Below, one piece after another: positions 48,741-60,479 of a stretch of 64,000 nucleotides of DNA. The position numbers and the translations under genes were made by a program. The stretch's first letter is position 1. Every line of letters starts with the position of its first letter. This DNA is from Gnetum montanum (Eukaryota; Streptophyta; Gnetopsida; Gnetales; Gnetaceae): the NCBI GenBank assembly GCA_015680685.1, contig MNCI01013583.1:456112-520111 (forward strand). The letters run 5' to 3'. The notes below the pieces were generated by a model. That model saw nothing but the letters and a program-made list of their open reading frames with translations, was not told the origin of the DNA and did no database searches.

Positions 48741-49502
48741 ACTAAACATAAAATGGTGGAATCTGAAAAAAAGATAACATCAACATATATAGAGAACAAT
48801 TGCTTTATGAAGGCACCTGGATATGGGGTTGCTTTACAAATCTAATTTGGGACCAAATGAAAAGTTGCATTTAGAAAGAATATTTTGGGTGAAACAAAGG
48901 GCAAAAAATAAATTCCAAAGGAGACATGGTGGTGGAGTGATGAAGTGCAACATGCTATTCAAAATAAGAAAAAATTCTTTAAGGAATGGCAACAAAGTCG
49001 TAGCTAAGAAAACAAGTTGATATAAAAAACAAAAAATAAGGAGGCAACTGTAGTAATAGTGAAAGCCAAACATAAGGTCTTGGATAGTGTTTACGAAAAA
49101 TTAGGAACAAAAGAATGAGAAAATTTTATTTATAAATTGGNATAAACACTATCCAAGACCTTATGTTTGGCTTTCACTATTACTACAGTTGCCTCCTTAT
49201 TTTTTGTTTTTTATATCAACTTGTTTTCTTAGCTACCACTTTGTTGCCATTCCTTAAAGAATTTTTTCTTATTTTGAATAGCATGTTGCACTTCATCACT
49301 CCACCACCATGTCTCCTTTGGAATGTATTTTTTGCCCTTTGTTTCACCCAAAATATTCTTTCTAAATGCAACTTTTCATTTGGTCCCAAATTAGATTTGT
49401 AAAGCAACCCCATATCCAGGTGCCTTCATAAAGCAATTGTTCTCTATATATGTTGATGTTATCTTTTTTTCAAATTCCACCATTTTATGTTTAGTCACTT
49501 TT
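48734..49502. repeat. 360-bp inverted duplication with a 49-bp loop, bounded by Ns
   Basis: Bases 48734-49093 and the reverse complement of 49143-49502 are nearly identical, with only a few differences. Single unknown bases lie at 49141 and 49503. The left arm reads through as LINE linker (ETWWWSDEVQHAIQNKKKFF, then LDSVYEKLGTKE). The right arm is the same text backwards and displaces the expected LINE sequence. A wrongly oriented contig placed in a gap explains this best. Confidence 0.95.
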
Positions 49503-49503
49503 N

Positions 49504-50872
49504 ATGGATAATATAGGAGTTTCTTGGCTAATACACTTATTTAAAAAAAATTTGAAGGATGGAGAAATGCCCAATAATTGGAGAAAAATCTTTATTGTTC
49601 CTATTTACAAAAATAAAGGAGATGTGTAAAATTGTGCAAACTATAGAGGGATCAAGCTAATGTGCCATACTATGAAGCTTTAGGAGAAAGTCATAGACTA
49701 CTAGTATATCAAAATTGAATTAACATTATTCAAAAAGAAATTTGGATTTATGCTAGGTAGATCTACTATAGAGACTATTTTTTTATACAACAATTAATGG
49801 GGAAATTCAAAAAACATAGAAAAATTTCTGCATATGATCTTCACTGACTTGGAAAAAGCATATGATTGAGCACTTAGAGATATTATTTAGTGGAAATTGT
49901 AGAGGAAAAACATCCCTAATAAATATATTAAAGTGATTGAAGACAAGTATGAAGGAGCTACCACTAAAATTAGAACAACTTGTAAAATAATATCTAATTT
50001 TCCAGTCATATTAGGTCTACATCAAGGGTCTACATTTAGCTTGTACTTATTTGCCATTATTATGATTGAATTAACAAAAGAAATATAAGATGAAATCCCT
50101 TGGTGTATGCTATGTGTAGATGATATTGTATTGCTAGATATAACTCAAGAAAATATTGTTGCTAAAATGGAGAAGTGGAGACATGCTTCAAAATCAACAG
50201 GCTTAAAAATTAGCAAAAGTAAGATAAAATATATGGAATATAATTTTAATAACAACATAAATAGTGTGAAATAGAGGTGAAAATTCAAGGTAATAAAGCC
50301 ATTCATTACAAATAGTTTTGCTACCTAGGATCAATTCTCCAATCAAATGATGAAATGGATAAAGATATCAAAAATAGAATTGAGGCAAGATGGTCAAAAT
50401 GGAGATAGGCTAGTGGTGTTATATGTGATAAAAGAATACCAATAAAATTAAAGGAAAAATTTTACAAGACACCAATTATACCTACTATCTTATATAGTGC
50501 TGAATGTTGGATAATACAAAAGAGGCATAAATAAAAAATCAATATAGCATAAATGTGAATGCTTAGATGGATGTTGAATATTATTAGAAAAAATAAACTA
50601 CATAATACAAACATCAAAGAAAGACTTAGAGTGGATTCTATTTCAAATAAGCTATAAGAAAGATAGCTTAGATGGTTTGAACATGTGCAAAGAAGGTCAA
50701 ATAATGAGCCTATATATAAAGGTTGCTACATCACTGTTTGAGGAAAGCTATCAAAAGAAAGACCAAAGAAGACAGAAAAAAATGATTAAAGATGATTTGA
50801 AGAAATTGCAAAATAAATAAGGATCTAGCTCTTCATAGAGGGGAATGGTGAAAAAGAACTCATGTAGCTAAT
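49504..50872 (+). pseudogene. LINE reverse transcriptase (E10)
   Basis: In order: MDNIGVSWLIHLFKKNLKDG, EMPNNWRKIFIVPIYKNKGD, ANYRGIKLMCHTMKL, KKKFGFMLGRSTIETIF, LHMIFTDLEKAYD, VILGLHQGSTFSLYLFAIIM, then the catalytic box CVDDIVLLD (usually FADD, so only the Ala has changed), TGLKISKSKIKYMEYNF, and a C-terminal IYKGC..TV segment. The string NYRGI.LM.HTMKL is characteristic of plant RTE-type LINEs. About a dozen stops and frameshifts are present. Confidence 0.88.
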
Positions 50873-51755
50873 TGATGAGTGGTAAATAGACCCTACACCC
50901 AACCATACGAATCACTAAGCATTCACGTGTGATCCAGTTGAATTCCATGGACTTATACCCTTCTAAGTACACTAATCTCTAGGAAGTGAAACTAACTATT
51001 GCAATCGTTGTCTTCCCAATTATACTTGTGAAATGCAAAGGTATGATTAATTGCAACTAAGACATGATTTTTATCATTTTTACGTTTTATATTTTAGGTC
51101 AACTAAGAATATAGCATAATGAATAAAATAATTAAATTGCTAATTTAATCTAACTAGCTACACCTAAGTAATCCTAACATAAGCATATATTCCCACTTGT
51201 TGTACACATCTTGAACATGTTTTAACACTACTGTATTACCAAACATTAAGCATTATTGGGCTTACCAAGCACCAAGTGTATGCTTGAAGTGGTTGTACTT
51301 TGTGCTTAACTAATCACTATTTAATTTAGCTTAATTAATTACTTAATTACTTAAAGCATTAAAGAAAATTTCATAAAACAGTAAATGCATAAATAAACAA
51401 TTAATTTATTTCAAAGTGTTGCAAGGTTTATAAGAAAACTCGTATTTATTTCTACACATACTATCGTGCTTAGGTACAATAATGCTTGAATAAAGATCTA
51501 TACACTCTTTGACTCCTTCTATTGGCACTTAGAAAAATATTTTAACTTTTATGTAAGAAAACTACAGGAGCTCCACTACAACCCTAACCAAAGATGCCAT
51601 AAAAATGACAGGTTAGCATGTATTTATAAGTGAAAATAAACATTACATCAATGAGGCCATGTCAATGCATCAAATCCCACATTGACACGGCTGCATCAAT
51701 GGGGTTGTGTTGACAAGGCCTCATTGATGTAACCTAAGAAAATGCAACTCATCAT
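50873..51755 (-). repeat. 3' LTR of E11 (883 bp)
   Basis: It starts tgatgagtggtaaatagacc and ends gcaactcatca, with TATA at 51622-51629. The U3 (51640-51735) has repeated tcaatgaggcc and ttgacaaggcc motifs in both orientations. Minus-strand atcgtgtgggta next to it is the polypurine tract. Confidence 0.92.
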
Positions 51756-51984
51756 ACCCACACGATTAAATAAAAACTCATCCTTGTGTAGAAAAAAGGA
51801 GGAACAAGCCTCCTACAGACTATTGAGAAGGTATGAGATTATTGACTAACTATAGATACACATAAAAATAACATGCACATGAATAAATACTAAGTGCTCA
51901 AGTGTACAGATTTACAATCATTACAAAATTTTGGTATTCAAGATAAAAAAATTGAACACTAGGATAAAAATGACAAACACATTT

Positions 51985-54764
51985 CCTCTGATGGCGCAAA
52001 GACCAAGAAGAAGTTCAAATGCTCCCAAGTGATGAAGGTTCTTAAGGCTCCAAAGGACCTTTTCCTACTTTGCGTGCATATGGTGGTTAAGGTTGTTTTT
52101 GTTGTCCTACTTCAGCTATAACTTCTGCGAAAGATGGAAGGTGTCCAATAGTTCCTTCATCTTCTCTTCCTTACTCTTGCTACATCACGAATGTGGGCCA
52201 ATGTGGGAACATCCAAAGGATAATTCATTGCTGGGAACAACTCCTTCGCATTGATGAACTAAACAGTGAAAAGATTACGTCCAACATTGAATGCCTTTAC
52301 TACATTCTACGGCTCTTGGTAGTCACCTTAAGCTTTTGCTTGGTATCTTTCTTATGTTTGAACTCTGTTTTATACAACAAGCACAAATTGGCCACCTATT
52401 TCTCCAATTTAGACTATGATCATCCAAAAGTCAACATCATCAAATTTGCATAATGGAGATTGGCAAGCTCCATGTACTTTGTCATCTCCTCAATCTGTAG
52501 CTCCCTCATGCAAATCTTTGCCTTGTTGTAGTCATTAAGCCCATCAAAGATAGGCTACCAGACATCACCTTCTTTCTTGAGCTACTGGAGGGCCTCATTA
52601 ACATTTTTCTTCATCATCTAAATATGTTTCTCATTAATTTCTTTTTTAGACCAACCTAATCTTTGTAGTGATTTTTAACTCTCAAACTTGAGAGCCTCAT
52701 TTTTCCAAGCAACTGTCTCTATTGCAGATTTCATATGAAGGGCCCAAACTTCCTCCATGGAGAGATTTCTATTTTTAGCTACCAATATCCTTAGTTCATT
52801 GTTTACTCTGGATAGCTGCTCTTATTGTTGATGGATGAAATCTTTCATTTGCTACTTCTGTACATCAACATTCCACAAGTGATGACTTTTTGTAGTTAAA
52901 GTTAAATTCTTTTGGCGAGTTTGGTCCAAGGCCTTTTGGATATTATGCATGGTAGCATCAACTAAAAATTGATCAAAGACCTCCATCTTCTTGGCATTCT
53001 TAGCCTTTTTAGGCCTATCCTAAAGTTGTTGAAAAGCTTCATCATGGGTTAGTGTAGGGTTGAGAAATGCAAAATCAATAAGGCGATTTCTTAGTTCAGT
53101 AACCTCCACAAACAAGCATTGGTTTTGAGTTCAGGCTGTTTTGAGTTACCCCTCTATGATAATGCATTTGCTCCTTGGTTCCAACAACTCTAATTGGATT
53201 ATAGTGATTGTATCTGGAATGTCAAAGACATATAGAATTAGCTACCCAATTCCCACTAGTTGGTCCAACAACTCTTGATGTTGGGCTATGCTCAATCTAT
53301 CAAAAACTATTCTTGTAGATGTCTACATATCGTTGAGTGTAGAATCATCTAGAATAGATGTTGTAGGTGTGTTCAATGCCTCGAAAATTCTATTGGCAAC
53401 CATCTCTATTGTTGTCTCCTACCCATGGTGTTGCATCTAACCAAGATAGTTTCTCCCTTGCCCTCTTCTAGACATACTGAGAAAGTAGCAGCATTCTTAG
53501 AGGTTTCTAGGAATTGTTGTTGTTGTGAGAGAGATACCATTACCTCTCAAATTCTAGGCTTCAATCTTGTGGGTAGCTACATTCTTTTGGCTAAGAAAGT
53601 TGGCCAACCTTCCTCCATTTGGTTGATGGTTCAAGCCACTTCGTTTAGGTGCTGCATCATTGGACAATACACAGATGGATCACCACCACTCATTCTTACT
53701 CATTGCTCCTACTCACACAAGAGTTGCTCTCAAATCTCTTGCATTCATTCAAGGGTAGCATGGCACTTTAACATTATTTTTTGAATGGTTGGTGGAGGTG
53801 GTGGTTGCTACTCCTCTTCCATGATTTTGGCAAGGGTCTTGTCTTTCATCATTTCTTCCCAAGAAGTAGAAAGAGCATGCCTAATTGCATCGTTGGTGTA
53901 GCGAACTATTCTTGCCCTTTTGCATAGTTTTCTAATAGAAGGGGAAAGGGTAGGGCCTTCCTTCCATGTTCATTTTTCTTAAATCATTTATCTATCTTCA
54001 AATAGATTAGTTTTGGAAGGTTCACAGGAAATTTCCCACTCAAAGTGGCACACACACAAGCAGAGAAAGTGGTCACCTTGTTGGATCTCATCATCAAATT
54101 AAGATGGTATGTTGCTATCTTAAAATATACGTCCTCTGCCAAAGTGAGTGCATCATACTTCTTATGGCCCACTCCATAAAACCATTAGGTCCACTCCTTC
54201 TTTGCCTTTAGGTCTACTTGTGTGGAGATCTCTACCAAATTTATTCCAATATTAGGCAACCCAAGGGCCTGCGCAATGGCCTCCACTGAGTAAGACACCT
54301 AAATGTCCTTGATCTTTATAGTGGCTTCTACCTACCTACTGTTCTAGAAGAGATATATGTCTTTCATGTATAATTCTCCACTAGAAGTGAGGATTGGCCA
54401 CATGGAAGAGTTCTGCAACTGCATCTTGACTTCTACATGAGCATGTTCCAAAGTTCAATTCTTGGAGAACTAAACATTGGATGTCATGAGGCTTATTTTG
54501 ATCAAGGCAAGATTGAGTCAATGTGACCTCAAGTCTTGGCATCAATCTTGGCACCTCATCTCAATGGGATTATTTAATTACCACCACTTCATCAGGAATC
54601 TATTAGATAGATTCCACTTTGGACTCCTCCTGAAGAAGTCTCATCTCATGAGTTTCTGCTACTTGTTCTTGGGTTTGTTCTTACTGACCTCTTCCAACTC
54701 TAGGTTCTTTTTTCCTTGGTTAGGATGGTCCTCCTTCTTGTGAGTATTTTGCTCTAGGTGCCAT
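51985..54764 (-). pseudogene. Accessory (post-integrase) ORF, E11 copy
   Basis: The start chosen is the ATG at 54764 (MAPRAKYSQEGGPS). About 920 codons can be followed with few frame breaks but many stops, mostly TAG where CAG or CAA is likely. Blocks: ALGLPNIGINLVEISTQVDL; an uninterrupted stretch at 53984-54172 with YFKIATYHLNLMMRSN; RKLCKRARIVRYTNDAIRHA; HALSTSWEEMMKDKTLAKIM; then a long Gln/Lys/Glu-rich part likely to form coiled coil (KALDQTRQKNL, QLSRVNNELRILVAKNRNLS, INEKHI.MMKKNVNEALQ.L); and the C-terminal KELFPAMNYPLDVPTLAHIR. It is sense to pol, unlike the antisense downstream ORFs reported for Grande-type elements. I know no homologous family. Confidence 0.65.
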
Positions 54765-56560
54765 CTATAATCACAACATAAGGATTGGCACTTAATGTGT
54801 AACTTTGAAACATTTGTAATACCTTATCTCATGTGGTAGTTACACTTAGCTAAGCTATGATCATGGCTGGTTTGATTATTTTATTATTATCTAATTAAAT
54901 AGGTTACTGGAGTGTGCTGGAAAAGCTTAACTCTCATTGCTTAGTATTTTAATATTATTGATTCGTTAAACCCATGGAGGAGTTAGAAAATTTACAAAAA
55001 ATTTGGTCATTGAAAACCTAAGATTTGTGAACCCCATGACGTAGAGCATACCTTTGAAAGTTATAGGATTGAAGAATGGAGTGAATCAAATAAATGGTTT
55101 GAAAGTTATGGGCTTTGGAAGCTTTTGAGCTTGCAAAAATTGCAAAAACTCCCAATACATTTGAGGAAAATGGCAAAAAATTTCTAAGTGATGGGTGCTA
55201 TCTATAGAACTTTTCCCATACATCAAGTAGGCCTTGTCAATGAGGCCTAGTCAACGTAATTAGCTGTGTTGAATGGCCTAGTCGACGTGGTTATTGACCA
55301 AGTCAAAACTCAAGAAATATGAGTTTTTGAGTGAAATTGAAATCAAATGAAAGCCCAAGAAGCCAAGAACACAATGCGATGCATGAAGAGGGCTTGATAT
55401 TTCACAAAAGATGGAGATTAATTAGAGAAATTCCTTAAGAAGCACATAGTTGGATGCAACTAATGGGGAATGCAAATGATTTGATTGCCAAAATTTCTAA
55501 GGATATAAGACTTAACTACTCTAACCAAGAGACATGCAAGTGGATCCTCCCCATAGTAGGCTTATGCCCTTTTTTGCCCTTGCATAACCTCAACTAAGGA
55601 GTTTGTGGATCCCATAATTGATTAATAGTTACGAAAAGTTAAGCACCAAATCCAAAAAAATCCATCTAAGAATTTTTAACACATCAAACTAAGACATTGA
55701 GAAAAATATAAAAATGAGTAGTGAGGTGAGTTATGGAAAGCATTGATGGATGAGAGAGGTAGTGGAACGGAATTCCTAATCATGGTCACATGAAGTCCCT
55801 TATGGATTCTATGGTTAAATGACTTGATAAAGTCCATCCTTAGTCCAGATCAAAACTAATTACCTTCAATGACTTTGCATCACTACTCTAAGTCTAGACC
55901 AACCCCTCAAGACACAAGTAGAGAAGAAAAGAGAAGCAAGAAATGAGAAAGGACCTTAGTTAAAGGGAACATTCAAACATGTGTAACATGTCTTTCTAGT
56001 CTCATAACCAATGCTTGTAGCCCATTTTATCTAAGGGTGTGCTTTGAATTCTCATAATGTTTTTTTAAAAAAATTTTATGTTTTTATGAGGTTTTGGATG
56101 GGAACAACACCATGCAAAGAATTATTCAACTTCCTATTATTAGTCAACACAGAATAATAAGAAATCCATAAAAACACTCATGCACTCAAGTGAGTAGAGA
56201 GCCACAAAGAGTACCAAATCCCCTTTAAGTCACACACTATTTAAACTTGTGAATCGTTCCCAAGTTTGGAAACTACTAGGGTCACAAGTTTGTTAAAGTT
56301 TCATTAATGGAAAGGGATCTCATATTTCCAAAATAAGAAAACCTATAGAGTTTGTGGATGGGTGGATGATGTGGACTCACTGCTTGTTCCATGAAAAAGA
56401 AATTGTCTTAGCCATTAGTCTTCAAAATTAAAAAAATAAAAACTAGACATTAGTAATCAAAAACATTAGGTACAAACCACCATTGGCAAACAGCTAAGCA
56501 TCACTATGTCTTGTTGGCAACAATGCAATTTTATTTTTTTAAAAAAGGAAAATTCACACC
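54765..56560 (-). other. Spacer between the hydrophobic and accessory ORFs of E11
   Basis: Non-coding. It shares blocks with E2 (7.5-8.7 kb), E3 (13.4-14 kb) and E7 (37.2-37.9 kb), including one copy of the unit triplicated in E2 (about 55535-55690). The U3-like cluster at 55194-55290 lies within it. Confidence 0.6.
55194..55290 (-). promoter_or_regulatory. U3-like motif cluster and TATA-like site before the accessory ORF (E11)
   Basis: tcaatgaggcc (55237-55247) is identical to 51649-51659 in the element's own U3. ggccttgtcaa (55230-55240) is the exact inverse of ttgacaaggcc at 51711-51721. Further gaggcctagtc and ggcctagtcgac copies follow. On the minus strand the motifs are followed by ctatagata (about 55200-55208) at about the distance separating motifs and TATA in the LTR. 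The accessory ATG is about 430 bases downstream. The promoter role is inferred. Confidence 0.5.
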
Positions 56561-56790
56561 AAAATAAAGGAAAATATTAAAAAATTATAAATATTCAAGA
56601 AAAATTTGGAAAAATAATAGTGTAAAACAAAAGGATATAAAAATAAAGAAAGTGTAAAATAAAAAAGTAGAAAAACTGAAGAGCCATTTTAATGATTAGC
56701 ACAGATGGCCATCTCCCCCATGATTAAGTTGGAAGGAAGAGATCCAAAACATTGAGAAAGGCTATCCAACCAATGAGGCATTGATTTCAT
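56560..56790 (-). pseudogene. Hydrophobic ORF after integrase, E11 copy
   Basis: The minus strand reads MPHWLDSLSQCFGSLPSN, then LIMGEMAICANH, one stop, then a Phe/Leu/Tyr-rich hydrophobic run. It matches the E2 copy (MPHQMDNHVQYFGSPP, LVMGEMPIHANG) at about half of the positions in the non-hydrophobic part, better than chance from AT bias alone would suggest. Function unknown. Confidence 0.4.
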
Positions 56791-56901
56791 TGGCTTACTT
56801 AGACTCATGGATAGATTTTAGTTGTTGCTTATTGATCAACTATTTCTTGTTTAGGCTTTTAGGTTTGTAGATCAACATGGCCCTAGAAGGAAAGATTTCA
56901 T

Positions 56902-56995
56902 AAATGTTGTAAGGCCCTTTCCACAACATTTGGAACTTAGTTCATTGNAAAATGTTGTAAGGCCCTTTCCACAACATTTGGAACTTAGTTCATTG
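56902..56995. repeat. 46-bp direct duplication around a single N
   Basis: The sequence from aaatgttgtaaggccc to ttcattg occurs on both sides of the unknown base at 56948. It has the same signature as at 24281 and is probably an unmerged contig overlap within the integrase pseudogene. Confidence 0.88.
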
Positions 56996-56999
56996 AGGT

Positions 57000-58010
57000 A
57001 CATGTGTGGAGTTCTAGTAGAGGACCTTATTTCCAAGTTGAAAGTTTACCTTCTATATTCTAAGGTCATGGTGTTTTTTGTTGAATGCCTTATGCACTTC
57101 ATTCAAGAATAGGGCTACTAATCGATTTTCATCTAGCACATTGAGGTTGATCAATCTCTCTTTTTGTGCTAGGTTAACATCAAGATCTAGATCACAGGCT
57201 ATTGAAAGTGTATTGAGCTCAGATTAAATAAGAAGAGTTGGTAATTTTCCATACACCAGCTCATAGGGAGTTTCCATGTTGAAAAATAGGCCCAAAGGGC
57301 ATAATTTAATTTCATGCTCTAGTCTCTCCTATATTTGCTAATTGTTTGAATTAAGATCTTAGTAATCTCTCTATTAGTAACCTCTACTTGACCATTAGCT
57401 TGGGGATGGTAGGGTGTTGTTAGTTTATGCTTAACCCTCAAGCGTTGCATGAGCTTGCAAAAAGTAGCACCTATAAATGAATACAATTGTCAAAAATTAG
57501 TGCACATGGCACTCCAAACCTATTTAAAACACTATGCTGTACAAACCATGTAGCAATGGAAGTTGTACAATTGGTGATAGCTACTGCTTCTACCCATTTA
57601 GTATAATAGTTAACAATGACTATTATGTATGGCTTTCCTTTTGACATGGGCATGATGGGATCTATGAAATCTATGCTCCAAATGTCAAAGGGTTCTAGTG
57701 GTTGGATCCACTATTGAGATCCTCGCATTCGAGTGGTCATCTCACCATCTTATTGATAGTGTTCATAAGAGCAGATGAATTGGTAGGCATCCCTAAAGAT
57801 TGTTAGCCAGTAATACCTTACCATCAGGATCTTAATGGCTATGCATCTCCTTACATAGTGGCCCCTACAAGGACCCTCATGAGCATCTTGGAGAATGTGT
57901 GGTTGAGTAGCATCAAGAACACACCAATGAACCAAGCCATTAGCACACATCTTGTAAAGGTGTCTATTAATCTCCATGAAGCGTTTGGCTTAATGAAGAA
58001 ATTATTATTT
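57000..58010 (-). pseudogene. Integrase of E11
   Basis: The zinc-binding part at 57750-57977 has CRGHYVRRCIAIKILMVRYY with SYEHYQ in place of SCEHCQ, so both metal-binding Cys are lost. The core at 57471-57653 has PMSKGKPYIIVIVNYYTKW (the first catalytic Asp is Asn) and RFGVPCALIFDNCIHL (the second Asp region). The C-terminal part has YELVYGKLPTLL, LAQKERLINLNV and GPYNIYEIFPSRAML. It joins element cDNA to the target in active relatives; this copy is dead. Confidence 0.85.
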
Positions 58011-60140
58011 TTTCTAAAAGCCCAAGTCTTGTGGCATCTCTTGAGTGAGATGACAAGGATGCCATTGTACCATTTTGGTTCAATGGGCACTTGTTCATTT
58101 ATTGCATTGGCAAAGAGGAGTTCATCAAGAAATTGATCAAAGAGTGGGCTCTCATCATCTTTGTTATTGCATCGTAACCAAGACAAGTGATTAGCAATCA
58201 CATTCTTAATTCCCTTTCGATCTACCATTGTAAAATCGAACTCCTGCAAGATCACCAGTTATAATATAACACGGGGCTCACCATTGGTTTATTTATTAGG
58301 AAGTGAATGACACTATGATCAGTGTGCACAAACCAACTCTTTCTCCATTGTGGTGTAATTAAGTTGTGCATCCACAATGCTTTGGCTTGCACAATGGATG
58401 TAATATGGATATTTTTGATCATCCAACTGCATAAGCATAACTCCCAAGACATAGTTTGATGAATCTATCATGATGTGAAATGGTTAAGAACAATCAAGTG
58501 CTCGTAGAATTAAGGTTTCTACAAGCTTCTCCTTAAGCTACTAGAATGTCTTTTCACATTCCTTGATCCATATGAATGGAGCATCTTTCTTTGTGAGCTC
58601 GACCAACGATTTAGCAATCTGAAAAAAAATTCTCTATGAATCACCTATAGTAGCCAATGTATCCAATGAATGACAAAACATCTTTAACTATTTTAGGTTA
58701 ATGAGTTATTCCTTGGATGACTTGAATCTTTTTAGGATCTACCTCAATCCTTACTTGAGAAATTTTGTGCCCCAACACAATGTCCTCCTAGACCATGAGT
58801 TGGATCTTTTGCTAATTGAGCCAAAGATTAGTCTCCATGCACCTTTTAAACACTTGTTCAAGGTGGTCCAAGGCCTACTCAAATGTAGTTCCATAGATGG
58901 AGAAATCATCCATGAAGACTTCCACCTCACAACCAATCTACTGCTAAAAAATATTTAGAACCAAGTGTTGAAAAGTTGCAGGGGCATTGCATAGACCAAA
59001 GGGTGTCTTACGATATGCAAAAGTCCCTAAGGGACTTGTGAATGTTGTTTTGGAATGATCCTCAAGCACAATCTAAATTTGGTTATAGCCATTACAATCA
59101 TCCATAAAGCTATAATAGCAATGCCTAGAAATAGTGTTCAACACCTGGTCCACAAATGGCAATGTAAAATGATCTTCGAATGTTGCAATGTTCAATAACC
59201 TGAAATCAATACAGACCTGCTACTTGCCACCTTTCTTTGGTAGAATTACAAGTGGGCTAATCCACTCACTATCTACAATTGGATATATAAACCCCACCTT
59301 AAGGAGTTGTTCAAGTTCCTCATTGATGATATGCTTTAATTTGGGATGTAGTTGTCATTGTAGCTACCTCTTTAGCTTTATTGCTGGATTAGTATAGATG
59401 TGATGCTAGCATATCCTAGGACCAATCCCTATGAGTTTAAGATATGACCAAGTAAAAGTTGTTGGCTATTTGTTGACCACCTTTAACAACATCTTTTTCT
59501 TCTTAAGAGAAAGGTTAACATTGATTATCACTAGCTTGCCATTTTTAAAAAATGCATATTCCTTGCAAGTAGGTAGAGTTTTCAACTCTAAGGACTCCTA
59601 TTTAAAATTGTCAGGGATTTCCAACTCTCCCTAATTGTTATCATTACGTTCATCATCAGAGAGTTGAAAATGAACTTGCTCCAATTCATCCATGCCTTCA
59701 ACATAGGCAAAAGTTAGGTTCTTAGTCGGTTCTATGCAAAGTATGCTGCTTTTGGAATCAGCTGGTAGCCACTGGGTGCTCTCCTATTTCATGGCTACTA
59801 CCTATAAGCACTTTTGGATTTCAGACTTATCTATACATAACCTACATACTTTGATTAATGTGCTTTTGATAGACCAAAGTTTCTGCACATAGTTGCACCC
59901 AGTATCGTTGTATGTGATGCATGGAACTTTCTTCTTCTTGATCTTTCCAAATGCATTTTTCTTGGAAATCTCTAGGGAAAGATCTCTAATGCTCATTCGT
60001 GCATCAATAGTGCTCAACCAAGCCCTTCCCATACTGATTGAGAAGTTCCCCTTACAATTGTTAACCTTGATCATCAAGAAATTAGTAGGATACAACCACC
60101 CATAGACAGTGGTCACAATATCCTCCACTAATTCCAAGAG
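58010..60140 (-). pseudogene. Reverse transcriptase and RNase H of E11
   Basis: RT: VGFIYPIVDSEWISPLVILP, VCIDFR.LN, then the catalytic box EVFMDDFSIYGTTFE near 58890-58925, which keeps both Asp residues. RNase H: the catalytic start lies near 58430-58560, and LQEFDFTMVDRKGIKNVIAN plus FLDELLFANA fall in the open stretch at 57851-58255. The 59802-60137 stretch (VYGWLYPTNFLMIKVNN, GRAWLSTIDARMSI, VPCITYND) is the link between protease and RT. Stops interrupt the rest. The box sequence is typical of Athila/Tat. Confidence 0.85.
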
Positions 60141-60152
60141 AATAGTGATGGA

Positions 60153-60476
60153 TTAATCTACCAATTCTAAATAGATGTTGCTCTTCTTGAGAGAAGGCAA
60201 GTTCAAGGCATTGTACATTTCATAGGAAATTAGGTTGATACCAAAACCTGAATAAAGAAGAGCCTTGCATGGCTTATTTCTAGCAATCTGCAAATAGATG
60301 AGAGGACTACTGAGATCAGCCCTTTTCCTAGGAAGGTTGCCAATCTTGATCCAATTAGATACAATGTGGGTTAACATGACTATGCGAATTTTGGGAGGCA
60401 TTTGGTTTGAAGGGCTCTTGAAAGAAATGGATGCAGAGGATGATGGAGACATAGGATGACTAACAACATAAGTCAA
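60153..60476 (-). pseudogene. Protease of E11
   Basis: A 107-codon frame contains NKPCKALLYSGFGINLISYE where CKALLDSGSGINLIS is expected. The catalytic Asp is Tyr, so the enzyme would be inactive. The surrounding text (KIGNLPRKRADLSSPL) matches E2 at 12.8 kb. In active elements this aspartic protease cuts the Gag-Pol precursor. Confidence 0.8.
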
Positions 60477-60479
60477 AGA

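Larger units (their letters stand above)
47990..50872 (+). mobile_element. E10: RTE-clade LINE pseudogene
   Basis: Endonuclease, linker and reverse transcriptase segments follow each other on the plus strand in the order of plant RTE-type non-LTR elements, ending with KDLALHRGEW.KRTHVAN at the very end. An inverted duplication bounded by unknown bases (49141, 49503) replaces part of the linker-to-RT region. The LTR of E11 begins at the next base (50873), so E11 seems to have inserted at the LINE end. Confidence 0.85.

Noticed and set aside
48834-49402. Two near-identical 79-codon proteins starting MFGFHYYYSC on opposite strands
   Set aside because: They are the antisense of LINE linker sequence and its inverted copy; the real frame contains the LINE WWWSDEVQ segment.
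53425-53784. 119-codon plus-strand open frame with a CCCC run
   Set aside because: It is antisense to the accessory ORF of E11, whose minus-strand frame aligns with E3.
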